A stretch of DNA of 64,000 nt, from NCBI GenBank assembly GCA_963922205.1, contig CAWUHX010000296.1, forward strand, positions 349,394 to 413,393, in the 5' to 3' direction. Both the position numbers and the translations under genes were made by a program. Positions within the stretch are counted from its first letter, which is position 1. Each line of letters begins with the position of its first letter. This stretch comes from Romanomermis culicivorax (lineage: Eukaryota; Nematoda; Enoplea; Mermithida; Mermithidae). This document shows, one piece after another, positions 1 through 10,799 of the stretch. A model generated the notes under the pieces. It did no database searches. It was given only the letters and a program-made list of their open reading frames with translations, and had not been told where the DNA came from.

Positions 1-249
1 AGGACCCCCAGATTGTTTCACAATCATCAGCTGAAAACTTCGTTTTGATGCACTCCAATGATATCCCAATTGGCCCAACTGGAGTTGTCGCACAGGAATT
101 GGTTTTGTCGAATGCTGTTAAGGAAAAATTGATTGTTCAAGAAAATTTGTTCAGTGATGAAGCAACAAAGAAATTCGGAAAATCAAATTATCAAAAGATG
201 AGAGTAAGGAACCAACCAAGAAATTGATCTGCCTGATTTCATGATTCAA

Positions 250-390
250 CGATTGTTTGAGTAGAGTTCCTTACATCAGAGTTCTTTTGAATAATCACGG
301 CACAGCTTATGCTTCATTGATACTGGAGGTGTCTTATCTATAGTTGATTTGGAAATTCTCCATAAAGTTCCTCAAGCTTTTTTAGCTTTT
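250..390 (+). pseudogene. retroelement aspartic protease fragment
   Basis: The + strand at 313-387 reads FIDTGGVLSIVDLEILHKVP. This is the active-site D-T-G with the following S-x-V pattern of retroviral-type aspartic proteases of LTR retrotransposons. The frame just upstream (about 258-312) is shifted by one base, and nothing recognisable of pol follows. An open frame of 60 codons ends at 227 and may be the tail of the same polyprotein, but it has no diagnostic motif. The piece is too short to assign to a family. It is most likely a remnant of a Ty3/gypsy-like element running off the left edge of the window. Confidence 0.35.
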
Positions 391-639
391 TTACTCAACT
401 TTTTTATTTCTCATCTATGTTTTAGTTTTTACCTTCTTCAATGCATCTCTGATTTCTTCATCTTTTAATCTTTTACTTTTCATTTGATTATTGATGTGCA
501 TTTGAGATTCCCACTTTTCTTTCAAATCTATAGAGTGCTAAAGTTAGATAAAGGAATGACTTGAATCACCTGGTATTAGAGCGTACAGTAATAAATTTTT
601 GTACTCAGTAGCTTTGTACTGATTGATAAAAATCAATGG

Positions 640-2069
640 CTGCAATGTCTGATGGAACTCGTGTGACCAGCAAATATATTGTAAATCTGCATCAATTTTT
701 TCTTTAATGTTTGGTCGACATAGATTCCATGAATCTCCAAAAAAATTTTTGAAAAAATCCATTTGGCAAGCAATCTGAAAACACCCTTGTAGCATTGGTG
801 CATGAAATCAATTGGATTCTGTGTACTATTACCTAATATTTCGATTAATTTTGAAGGTCCTTTTATACCCATAACTGTTGTACCCAGTTTTAGTTGCATT
901 GAGTAAGCTTGTTCATACCATTCCTTGTTTTTTCTGGAACATTGCCAATAAATGGCCAAATGTGATGTCTGTGACTAATCTTATGTCCTGGATGACAACA
1001 ATCCATGCAACTGTATCCACCATTAAATTGCATGACAATTGATATTGAGGGGTGAGCAACCAAATCGAAAATTCTACAGATGATACGAACTCTGATATGG
1101 TATACAGTATCGTTGATCTTGAACAAAAATCCAACATTTTGCAAAAATGATAACTGCTTGACTGTCTAGTTCAGAAAAATATCCCATGCTGGTTTGAATG
1201 TTGCCATCCAAAAACAATAACATTTTCATAAGAACAATGAATTTTCAGTGGTAGTTCAACAACAATACTGTCACATGGCCATAAACTGCCTCAGTGGGAA
1301 TATTGTTGTTGTGCTCCATCAGCACTCAAGATAAAGTTTAACCATAATGAACCGTTTTCAGGATTTGGTCCGAATGATAAGTACATATCAGAATCAATCA
1401 GATCAGTAAAGAAAGTTTTCCTACAGGATTCCAATGCCAGATATTTCAATATAGTAGCAGCATGTTCATTTAAGACATATTTTATTTGCTGTTCGATAGA
1501 AATGTGTGCATTATCTGAAGGACGCTGATATGTATCAGTGCAGGTAGGATTTCTGCATTTTTTGTTAGCCCTCATATGCAAAACTGGCAAATGATCAAAG
1601 CATGCCCGACAAATTTTCGAATTTTGGTAGTCAAGTTTATGAGTGAAAGTTTCAATTACATCATCGGATAACATTAAAGATGTTGGAATATTGCTGCTGT
1701 GAGGCAAGAATAAAGGGAATAATTTTAGAATGCCCTTCATTGCTATAACAGTTGTATGATATCGCCTTTGAATTGCTCAAATGAGCATTTAAAAGTCAAT
1801 AGTGTCAATGTCTGAAGCCATGTCAGTGATTTCCCACAATGGATTGCCGTCATTAGGAGCAACTGACAGCAGGGACAAATTTCCAGGATTGGGATCAGTG
1901 GCATATTATTATCTAATGATGGTGCCTGATCAATTGGGTCTGATGCTAAAATATCAAATCCATCATGAAATGATTCGTTATAATTCTTGTTATTATTCTC
2001 CAGCTCATTTGCTTGAGCATTGACAATGGATAAATCATCATTTTCCTCTGAATCCCTAATATTATTCAA
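640..2069 (-). pseudogene. broken EnSpm/CACTA-like transposase (TNP2-like domain)
   Basis: Fragments of one transposase lie on the minus strand in several frames. In order from 2069 downward they are: an acidic Asn-rich segment; a Cys-containing segment (ICRACFDHLP); a segment ending LNFILSADGAQ (about 1310-1350), which resembles the 'N-x-DG' motif of TNP2-like transposases; SLWPCDSIVVELPLK just below 1290; FNGGYSCMDCCHPGHK at about 985-1035, matching the family's 'FNG-x-Y-G-C-x-x-C' motif; and GIKGPSKLIEI with FMHQCYKGVFRLL at about 780-870, matching the 'KG-x-S-x-L' and 'DYMH-x-x-x-x-GV' motifs. Stops and frameshifts separate the pieces, so the gene is dead. The family call rests on motif order remembered from animal and plant EnSpm-type transposases and was not checked by search. 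Confidence 0.5.
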
Positions 2070-2079
2070 ATGTGGAATC

Positions 2080-2640
2080 AGACTAGAAGCAGCAATAGGT
2101 CGAAAGCCAGTGGTGCTGTCAAAGTCGTCCTGGTATCACTTTCTAATTGGTCTTCCATAATGCCCTTTTTAATAATGTGACCATTTTTTTTGTGGGCTAC
2201 AAGATATAACCAAAAAAATTAATCATGCTGATAAATATAAATGATGATAAATATGAAAATTTGGTGAAAATTGAATGATTTCACAGGTCTAACATGACCC
2301 AAGACCATTACATTCCACTAAACAGCAAGGCTTTCGAGTGTCCACCTGCAAAGAAGGGATATGAATTTAATATTGAAACAAGTTATAAAGTTGTAGCCTT
2401 ACAAGCTGTTGAGTCAAGCAGAAATCATTGAAACGTAATTGCTCATGCAGAAAATACTCTGAATGTCTGTTCACAGAATTTAAACTTTACACCACACAGT
2501 ATTTGTGATTAGGTAATGTATGAAAAGCAGCACAATGAAGTAACTGTATACAATCAACAGCTCATGGGCATACATGCTCAAGAATAGTACTACTGTGGCT
2601 AAGATTAAAAATGATTTCAAAACAATTGAAATCTCGTTTT
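2080..2640. other. non-coding stretch with one short exon-like frame
   Basis: No gene can be supported here. A 46-codon frame on + (2294-2434) follows a good acceptor (TTTCACAG) and contains a segment rich in K, V, A and E that weakly recalls the helix-turn-helix start of pogo/CENP-B-like transposases. It is too short to call. Confidence 0.25.
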
Positions 2641-2647
2641 TGATTTT

Positions 2648-4145
2648 GAATTATCGAATAACTTTGCTGCAAAACATAATTCAACATGTTGTTTTTAGAT
2701 TTGTTTTGAATTTTGTATCGAAACAAAACAAAAAACCAAATTTTGATTTTCGAGCGACTGTATTGCGGAAACGAAAAATGAACTTTTGATTTATATTATT
2801 CTATGCTTTACAAAACAAAACACGAAGTTTTTTGTTTCAACAACGTAATGCAGATAAAATATAGAAATTAGTAGCCGCCTATGGTGTGACGTCAGCAAAT
2901 AAAGTTATCAGTGTTTCAGGAGTGTATCCTCATCAGATTGTGAGAAAGATGAATTTTTGAATTGAATATTTTTGAAAAAATATCAATTTTTGCCTGAAAA
3001 TGTTTCGTTTTTTCGCATTTTTCTGTCTTCAATCAAGTTCTGGGGTTGCATCAACTTTTCTCATATGCCAGAGGAATATTCAGAGTGTAAAGGGTGTCCG
3101 TTGAAAAAAAAGAAGTCCAGAAGGTCGAGTTCTGCCTTGCCTGCACCCCTCACGCTCAAAATTTCACAGCTAGACGATTGCAAAGTGTGTGAATCATCCG
3201 TTTCCACGAAAAATTTTTGATAAAAATGAATTCCAAAACCTTAAAAGTTTTTTTATCGAAATGAAACAAAAAAAAAATTTTTGATTTTTGACTGTTTGTA
3301 TTGCTGAAACGGAAAAAGACCTTTTGAATTGTTTCATTTTGTGTTCATAACGAAACAAAATACAAAGTTTTATTTCTGTATGTATTTAGTATACTGTGTC
3401 CTTTATTCCCCTTTTCATTAATTATCTCTTGTAATTCCATCTTCTACTATGTTCTGCACATGTTCTTTTTTTTATTGTTATCTTTTACGTTTTTCCTGAT
3501 TCTATTTTACTTTTTCTCCGTAGTTATATCCATCATGTTTTATCTTCTCTTTGACTTGTTTTTTTATGTTTATTCATATTTTTCCGTCACAGGAAAGTAA
3601 ATAAATCATAAAAATGGTGAAAAAAGAAATTTTCATCTGTTCGCTTTTTCCGAATGAACCCAATCACTAAGGTGCTCACAGGGAACTTCCCCCTTCAAAT
3701 TCTGAATATCGTCCTGGCCAAGGAAAAAATGATCACTCCTTCGATTTTTTTGAAGACAGAAAAATGCGAAAAAAACGAAGCATTTTTGGGCAAAAATTGA
3801 TATTTTTCATCAAAGATGAACATTTTTTTAAATCTACTTTTTTGCTCGCTGATCCCCCATCTCAAAAATTCATATTTTTGGCACTCTGATAGGGATACAC
3901 TCCTGAAACGATGATAACTTTATTTGCTGACGTCACAGCATATGCAGCTAAACTAAGTCAAAATTAAAAACTTTGTGTTTTGTTCCGTTGAAGCATAAAA
4001 TAAAACAAACCAAAAGCTCGTTTTTCGCTTTAGCAAAACAATGGGTCAAAATTCGAAATTTTGTTTTTTCTGATAAAAAAATTCAAAACAAATCAAAGAA
4101 TAAAATGTTGAATTTTTGTTCGAGGCTAAATTATTCAATAATTCA
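2648..4145. mobile_element. foldback element with long terminal inverted repeats
   Basis: The left arm (2648-3031) and the right arm (3750-4145) are inverted copies of each other, roughly 75-85% alike by eye. The clearest match is the 40-base stretch at 2887-2928, which reappears reverse-complemented at 3893-3935 and includes GACGTCAGCAAATAAAGTT. The inner edges match as TCTGTCTTCA against TGAAGACAGA. The ~720 bp between the arms holds no convincing gene, only an open frame of 82 codons overlapping the left arm. Such a structure is typical of foldback or MITE-like DNA elements. No target-site duplication could be defined because the outer edges fade into AT-rich sequence. Confidence 0.65.
3230..3385 (+). 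repeat. direct copy of part of the foldback arm
   Basis: This stretch repeats, in the same orientation, about 145 bp of the left foldback arm (2700-2845). Shared words include TATCGAAA, the run of ACAAAA words, TGTATTGC, GAAACGG/GAAACG and AAACAAAA. With the inverted right-arm copy there are three copies in 1.5 kb, so the element was built by repeated duplication. Confidence 0.5.
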
Positions 4146-4257
4146 ATAGCAAGAACAGCAAAGTACATAATTTTCATACAAGAAAGTGCAGAAAATTGTT
4201 TTATAGCGTAATACAAAACTGCTCGTAAAATTTGTATATATAAAAACATACATACTA

Positions 4258-4327
4258 GGCGCCAAAGTAAGACACGTGCTAAAGTAAGACGAACCCCAAA
4301 GTCAGACAGTCGCCAAACTGTGACACA
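4258..4327 (+). repeat. four degenerate ~17-bp tandem units
   Basis: Units starting near 4258, 4278, 4294 and 4311 share the core CCAAAGTAAGACA or a variant (CTAAAGTAAGACG, CCAAAGTCAGACAG, CCAAACTGTGACACA). It is a short microsatellite-like run outside any frame. Confidence 0.5.
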
Positions 4328-4833
4328 ATCAGGAATAATTAACACTCACACACACATAGGATGTGCCTGGAATAAAAATTGTATGTACTCACGAATTGGC
4401 AAATCAGGAAGCTTAAATCTAAAACTTGGACAGTTGTAACATACATGCTGAAGCATTAATGTGAATACAAATTGTACAGTATGTGATATTCATTTATTAG
4501 ATATAATTTCATTTATTAATCTATCATCTCGAGGGTGTCTGGAATTCACACCCAAACATTCTCATAAATTCATGTGAAGCACTTTATTTTGATCATCCCA
4601 CACCCCATTGACCCAATTAAAGACGGACATAATTATTTGCACATTGGCATCTGGCCCTCATAATGCACATGAAAATACACATTCTGTAGGTACAATAATT
4701 CCCTCCAAAGGCGTAAACACACCTGCCCATGTAGAAAGTACAGAAATCCCGACCCAGACAGAAGATTTAGGAGGAATGCATAGAAAACCGTAAAATACAT
4801 GAAAAACTAAAAAAACATAGGCGGCAAAGCATA
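4328..4833. other. AT-rich stretch, nothing recognised
   Basis: Apart from a 61-codon open frame at 4608-4793 with no recognisable motif, I see no gene or repeat here. Confidence 0.5.
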
Positions 4834-5250
4834 CTGTAAGTTAAAAGGCATGTGAGCGTGGAAATTAAGAATAAATTAAAGCAAGAGGCGTGGCGAAAGA
4901 AACATACAGTAGGCGGAACAGGTAAGCGAAGCAGCGATTGGTTAGGCGAGCCGACGGAAGCGGACCTCCCACGATGCGAGGGCGGGGATCAAAGAAGTGA
5001 TATAAAAGACAAGAAAACGGGAAAAAGACAGATTTTTGTGTATATTTTGATTGAGTTGTCGATATTTTTATGCAAGTGTAAAACGTGGGTTATTCCAAAG
5101 CAATTATTTTGTGTTTTATATCCATGAGCAAGCAATCGTTGAGTCCGCGTTTAGCCGACCACCATTATACTCGTACCTCCCGTCCCAATTGTCCGTCGCA
5201 CCGTTATCCTTCGGATCAAGTTAAGTGTTTCACAAAATCTGGTCGTTACA
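4834..5250 (+). repeat. candidate 5' LTR of the gag element
   Basis: The segment begins TGTAAG and ends CGTTACA, i.e. TG..CA ends. It is more GC-rich than its surroundings, carries a TATA box about 165 bp in, and lies directly before a gag frame. The bases just after it (TATTT, then TGGTGACTG at 5255) are placed as expected for a tRNA primer-binding site, which starts with TGG. No second copy was found downstream, so the boundaries are inferred from position and end bases only. Confidence 0.35.
5001..5008 (+). promoter_or_regulatory. TATA box of the candidate LTR
   Basis: TATAAAAG lies in the GC-richer part of the candidate LTR, about 400 bp before the gag frame, where a Pol II promoter of an LTR element is expected. 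Confidence 0.45.
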
Positions 5251-5400
5251 TATTTTGGTGACTGTACCATACCGTTAACCACTGGAACTCCCTGCCCCAT
5301 TAAGGTGCATCCTATATCGGGGCATCCCTAAGCAGTACTCGCATACAGTCGTAATTGTTTCCTACAGTAGGACAGACATTCATAAAAACACAAACTGAAA

Positions 5401-6876
5401 ATGACCCACCATACAAGAGACCACTTAGGAGAAATTGTAAGAGAGCAGATCAACGAACTTTTTGCAGAACATTTCCGAACTCTTCACACACAATTAAGCA
5501 AAAACACTATGAATCTCACCCTGATAGACGATTTAAGAACGGCCAACATCCGTAACAGTATGACAAACAATTTTTATGCAAAACCTACAGTATTTATGTG
5601 AGGAGTAACCCAACATTTTGGGGAATGGAGCAAGCGACTAGAGCAGTTCATGATACTACAAGGCATGAAAGATACTGACGAGCAACTGAAATTAGCATGT
5701 TTTGAAATTCATTTGGGTGGTGCAGCATTAGCAAAATTCAAAAGTTTAGAAAATTCTGAAAACCCACCCCAAACGTATGAACAGTATAAAACTGCATTAC
5801 AAGCATGTTTCCCCGACCACAGAGACACCGATTTACACAAACATTTTTTGCATGAACGGAAACAAGAAAGACCAAAAACTATCATTGAATTTTTGTGTGA
5901 CCTCGAGCATCTAGCGACCCTCCCCTACCCCACTTTCAATTCAGAGGCACGAGAAATGATAATCAAACCCCTTTTCATGGAAGGCATGCAGACCGAAATT
6001 AGAGAGGCACTCAAGTACAAACGATTCACCTCCCTAACAGACATGTCTGATGAAGCAGCTTATGTTGAACAACAAATTTTCAGAAACAGATTGAAATCTA
6101 GCCCCATACCACCCCTCATATCCCCTGAATCGGAACCCATCCTTTCATTAGGCAATTCCACTGAACAGCAAGGAATCCTACATAAGTTAGAACAAGTCAT
6201 GGAGTTGCAATTGCAAATACTGCGAAATTCTCAAACCCAACCCCAGCAGGATAACAGTAATTTGAGACAGATCACATGTTTTCAATGCAATCAAATCGGG
6301 CATTTCGCCAGAAATTGTAACTCGCCAGGCACTCAGAAATCATGTGAAATTTGCTTTAGGAGTAATCACGTGACTCGAGACTGTAAAAGCAGATGCATTC
6401 ACTGTTATCAGACAGGTCACAGATCCAGCCATTGCATATCCAAAAGCTACTCAAATGTAGAATATTTTCTTTGTAAGCAGAAAGGTCACACGAGTAGATA
6501 TTGCCCCAACCAAATGACCCCTAACGTCCAAAATTGCATTGAAGAGAGACTACCCCCACCACAAATGAACATTGATGTCCCAGTCATGTACTCCACATTG
6601 CCCACTGTCCAGCATCAACCTCAACATGCTTTAAATACAGTTCTGCCCAGCAGTCATAAGCAGTTTGACCCCCAGTATGTCCTTGACATACCCCTTCCTG
6701 ATACAAGCCACGGCATTCCCACTCTGTGTTATACGCGACCATCCATGTGTTTGACGTCATCTAATGGAAAACATATAACTTTCTTTCATGAGAATTTTCT
6801 CGATAACTGTCTGTACAGTTTTGATAAAAATACATCAATCGAAAGCTGCTCTACAATCGTAACAGAACAGAATTGA
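5401..6876 (+). pseudogene. gag: Ty3/gypsy-like gag polyprotein, one nonsense codon
   Basis: This is a single frame of about 491 codons, broken only by TGA at 5599-5601. The start ATG at 5401 lies ~150 bp after the candidate primer-binding site. Residues from about 75 on (FGEWSKRLEQFM, then the Leu-rich capsid-like region to about residue 250) look like a retrotransposon Gag capsid. From about residue 290 come zinc knuckles: CFQCNQIGHFARNC, CEICFRSNHVTRDC and CIHCYQTGHRSSHC. A fourth knuckle has lost its first cysteine (YFLCKQKGHTSRYC). Three to four CCHC knuckles is more than the one or two usual for gypsy Gag. No protease or reverse transcriptase follows, so the element is a 5' fragment or a non-autonomous derivative. 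A domesticated Gag gene is unlikely because of the stop. Confidence 0.75.
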
Positions 6877-7278
6877 ACGAAATTCTGTTTGAAAATATTG
6901 TCTCCCTTATCAAACTGCAGATGGAGTTCTGGCTGTTGAACTCCGCGCTGGGGCAAAAATTACTGTAATTCACCGAGGTTCCTTTTTTCCAGCGCCAGCG
7001 CCGTTTGTTTTTCTCATTCCCTCATGTTAGACATTATATTTGTAAATATTTTTATTTCATTGTTAAACTGCTATTTTATTCAGATTAGAATGTATAAGAT
7101 CTTCGCGAGTTCATGGTGATGAGTCGTGAACCAAATGAAACAAATTTTTTTAGAATTACCAACACTGTTTTCTTGCCCAAATCGTTTCTAAATTCTAATC
7201 GCAAATCACCATTTTTTCCCCTGCCTGTCTTTTACCCAAATGGAGAAGGGGTCAATATTTTTCTCCTAAACCTCCCAA
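6877..7278. other. non-coding tail after gag
   Basis: The segment holds a GC-richer patch (6,915-7,010) and then T-rich sequence. No pol frame, polypurine tract or 3' LTR was recognised. Confidence 0.5.
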
Positions 7279-7400
7279 GTCGTTTCTTTGCTTAAAAATG
7301 ATCATAGACGCTTTATTCAAGTGTTTTTTAGCTTTTAAAAACATTCTGATATTGCTAGAACAGTTCAGTAAAATTGAAGAAAAATTGATATTTTCGAGTA
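7279..7400 (+). repeat. dispersed repeat, copy 1
   Basis: This ~120-bp stretch has a second, diverged copy at 10,371-10,498. Both begin GTCGTTT, share GCTTAAAAATG, TCATA, ACGC(C)TTATT, TTCTGAT, CAGTAAAATTGAAG or TCATTAAAATTGAAG, and AATTGA, in the same order and spacing. No coding potential was seen. Confidence 0.55.
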
Positions 7401-7856
7401 TGAAGTCTATAATTTACAAGTATTGTCAGAAAAATCCCCAGGCAAACTATTCATTAGTAAATTGACTTTGAGTTATATGAGAAATCGAGCGTTAAGGCCT
7501 CTAGGATGACAAGTGAGGGCCCAAAAAATGTTGATTTTTCCAGCGCGACGCGAACTGCAAGAAAATTTTTTTATTCCTAAACTTTCATAAATTTTACCCA
7601 AAGGCTATGAGTAAGAAGAGTAGAAATTTTCCAAAAATACTTTCATGAAACTTATGAATTCAATTAACGCTGAGAAAGGAGTGATTGCTCCAAAAAGTTT
7701 AGAAAGTTGATCTGTTGATGTCGCTAAAGAATGTAACACGGAGAATCTGCGGATCTTCATTAAATGTAAAAATAAAATAAAAATTAAATATAAAGATGAA
7801 GATGAAGATAAGATATATAAAGAGAAGATTACTAAAAACATGAGAGAATGATTAAA

Positions 7857-8290
7857 ACTATTAAAGATTAAATGGTAAATGAAGGTAGACATGTTAAAAG
7901 TCACGCCTCAGCTAGGTAATAGATAACAATGATTATTAAGGGGATAACCACATCAAAAATTTCGATATTCGGTCCCTCTAAAATGCACCAAAATGCAATT
8001 CTTCTATTCAATCTCCAAAATTTTCTAGCCCCAACCCAAATGGGGAAAACAGTGTTTCTAATTTTAAAAAATCGGAAATGCAGAAAAAAATGTTGAGCTT
8101 TTTCGCTAAATGGCAAAAAATGTTGGCAGTTAGAATTTAAAAAGTTAGGTTTTGGAAGGTCAAAACTTATATATTATCCAGTGTCAATAATTATTATTAT
8201 AATGGATCTTTTTGCTGTAATGCAGCCGAGGCACGACTGTTAGCATGTCCACATCACCCAATAGTTAGCATTTAATAGTTGATGCCATCT
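7857..8290. mobile_element. MITE-like element with inverted ends, 430 bp
   Basis: The left end (7857-7945) and the right end (8165-8290) are inverted copies of one sequence. The right end reads GAGGCACGACTGTTAGCATG; the complement of the left end reads GAGGCGTGACTTTTAACATG. The same end sequence bounds a longer unit at 16,650-18,245 and its duplicate. The interior has no gene. Confidence 0.5.
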
Positions 8291-9091
8291 AGAATTTGAA
8301 AAAATCTTTTTGTGGTCTTTCATAATTTTTGAATTTTGTGAACATGAACTCTACATCTGGAAAATGATCAAATCATCCTTGTATGTGACCAGTGGCTGAA
8401 GTTTTTGCCACTTGGAAGACATCATTTACGAGGTAAACTTAAATTTATGGGGTTAAGGTACATGTTTTTCCCTAAATCCTGGGGTCTTAAAGAAGTAAAA
8501 AAGCCCAAAATTTGGAAAATTTTACCGAAAAAAGCCAAAAAACTATTTTTTGCCCGATTGTCCGAGTTGAGGGGATAGTCCCCAAATTTGGGCACTAGGT
8601 CCGGGCAATCTGGCAATCCCTCCAATCCCTCAATTATAGCTGTGTTGAACGATACAAAATATTTGTTGCTTTCGAATTTTAGTTGTATGCTTCATATATG
8701 ATTTTTGCATTTTGAGTCAGTATGGAAAATGATTGAATTGACTAAAAAATTATGCCGTCTAGAAAATAAATGTCAAAATAATTCATTTTTCCTGCGTCCT
8801 AAAATATCTGAAAAAAATTTTACTCCACGCCAAAATTATTTCTATGATTCTCACTTTTTTGTTCTAAACTTTGAGACAGCATTAACTTCAAACTAATTTT
8901 CTAGCTGGTTAACTGACTCAAAATATCAGCTCATTTCTCAAGTCTTAGCATCATTCTAAGCTGAAAAATTCAACCTTGAATCATGGAAAGTGTGTTGGAA
9001 AGATTTATTTTCCAACATTGTTTTTATGTTGAGTAAATCTGAAAATTTTTCCCGGGCTTTGTGCCAGAAGAGAGGGTATGTAGGTCCTGTG
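8291..9091. other. AT-rich stretch, nothing recognised
   Basis: Only short open frames are present, with no motifs. A GC-richer patch at 8,560-8,630 has no coding signal. Confidence 0.5.
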
Positions 9092-9163
9092 CAGTCTGTT
9101 CACCTCATCAGCCAAAATGATCACTAAACAGTCTGTTCACCTCAGCCAAAATGGTCACTAATT
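9092..9163 (+). repeat. two tandem ~37-bp units
   Basis: CAGTCTGTTCACCTCA... starts at 9092 and again at 9129. Both copies run on through GCCAAAATGATCACTAA or GCCAAAATGGTCACTAA. The second copy lacks three bases. Confidence 0.8.
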
Positions 9164-10370
9164 TCTAGACTATTTGGGTTTTTTTGCTGCAGTTTTGTAA
9201 TCTTTTGTTATCCATCACTTGAGAATTTAGTTTTTCTTTTCATTTGTCGTAAATTAGTGACTGCAAAAACATAAAAACATTCAAACAAGCTCCAAAAAGT
9301 ATAAATGAAGCATATGCAGATGTTTTTAAGCCAAAAAACAACTCGACAAAAATGACTCAAAGAATTTTGGCCTCTAAAAAGTTCATGTGAAAAAATAGTG
9401 ATTACCACCCATATTTTCTCGAGTTCAGATCAAATTTTCATTTCTGCATATTGCTAACTAAATTTTGACCCATGTGCAGCCAAATTTTTTGGCCTATAGT
9501 TACATAATAATACAGCTTAAGACTGATCAATTTTCTGGATGAAGCTGTAGAAGTTCCAGTTCAGAGATGCATTAGCATTTCTATGCATTTTCAAAAACAA
9601 AATTCATACATTCCTGACATTAATTTTTCATTTTCTCTGAACCGAATAGACGGAAAAATACCAAATAATATGTAGATCGCCCAAAAAAGCCCAACAATAG
9701 CGTTTTCAGGGCTCTAACTTGATTTTTGATCGAGTTACAATCATTTTTTCTCTGAGGAAAATCCTAGTTATAGGCTAGGCTTGTTACAAATGTCTGTTTT
9801 CATGAAAATGAAAGAAAATTCTCCAGTTTTGGTCTGTGGAACCAAAAATTTATATATGCAACCAAATTTTCTCCTGTTGAATGTTGAATTGCAATTGGCT
9901 GAATGCAAAGAATGCTCGATTGATTACTATATCTATATTCCGTGCGCAAGTGCTTTTTATGCTTTTAAATTTATGTTTATATTATGCAAGCCAGGTTCTG
10001 ATTGATCTCCACCATCAGTTACATCGTTAAGCGAAATCATTCCTCGAAATTTTAAATAACTAAATTTAAAAAATTATACGAGTTCCAAAAAATGCAGTTA
10101 TAGAGAAACGTTTTTTCCAACCCGAAAATTAATTTTTTGGAGTTATAAAACATGTGTTAGTTGTGCTGGTTTCATCGATTGAAACAGCTGGAAAAAGTTG
10201 AAAATATATATGTTTGAGAAATTATCATTTTCGATGATTTTAGTTTTTCTGACAGTTGGGAAATATTTATTATAGTTGAATTGAATTCGTACATCAAAAA
10301 TTGAGAAAAAAATGACATTTTGAAACAGTGTTTTTTTTCTGCACCCGGCTTTCTGTCCCATTTTCTCGAG
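9164..10370. other. AT-rich stretch, nothing recognised
   Basis: No reading frame longer than 75 codons with recognisable content is present. No repeat was noticed other than the dispersed copy that begins at 10,371. Confidence 0.5.
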
Positions 10371-10498
10371 GTCGTTTTTTCGCTTAAAAATGCTCATACA
10401 CGCCTTATTTATGTATTTTCGAGCTTTTCCAAACTTTCTGATGTTTTTTAGAGCTGTTAATTCATTAAAATTGAAGGACCAATTGAGATTTTTGAGTT
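10371..10498 (+). repeat. dispersed repeat, copy 2
   Basis: This is the diverged second copy of the repeat at 7,279-7,400, in the same orientation. Confidence 0.55.
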
Positions 10499-10499
10499 T

Positions 10500-10795
10500 G
10501 ATCGAATTCTAATAATATCGGGTCCAAAATTTTGAAAATATCCGGTCCGGGTCTTAAATTTCAAGAATATCAGGTCTTCGTCCGGGTCTAAGATTTTGGG
10601 AATTCCAGGTTCGTGTCCAGCAAAATAGTTGGGTAATTTCGGGTCTCATTTCAGGTCCGGATACCCAATACGTCTCTAAATCGGTTACCCGAACCCAAAA
10701 CGAGACCGGAAATTATCCAACCGTTTTGATGGACCTGGACCCGATATCCTTGAAATTTTGGACCCTGACTCGATATTTTCAAAATATGTTACCCC
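10500..10795. repeat. short tandem repeats folded into a long imperfect hairpin
   Basis: Units of about 35-45 bp with the core CGGGTC..AA.TTT..GAATATC repeat at 10,519, 10,556, 10,590 and 10,640. Beyond ~10,670 the same units return as the reverse complement, e.g. GACCCGATATCC and TTGGACCC. The left half (10,590-10,665) aligns with the complement of 10,685-10,770, including TTGGGTAATTTC against GAAATTATCCAA. It would fold into a hairpin of ~130 bp. Confidence 0.6.
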
Positions 10796-10799
10796 ATGC

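Noticed and set aside
1802-2023. Plus-strand frame of 73 codons
   Set aside because: It is the antisense of the EnSpm-like transposase remnant.
9092-10795. CRISPR-like array from the tandem repeats
   Set aside because: The repeats have no regular unique spacers, the genome is eukaryotic and there are no cas genes.
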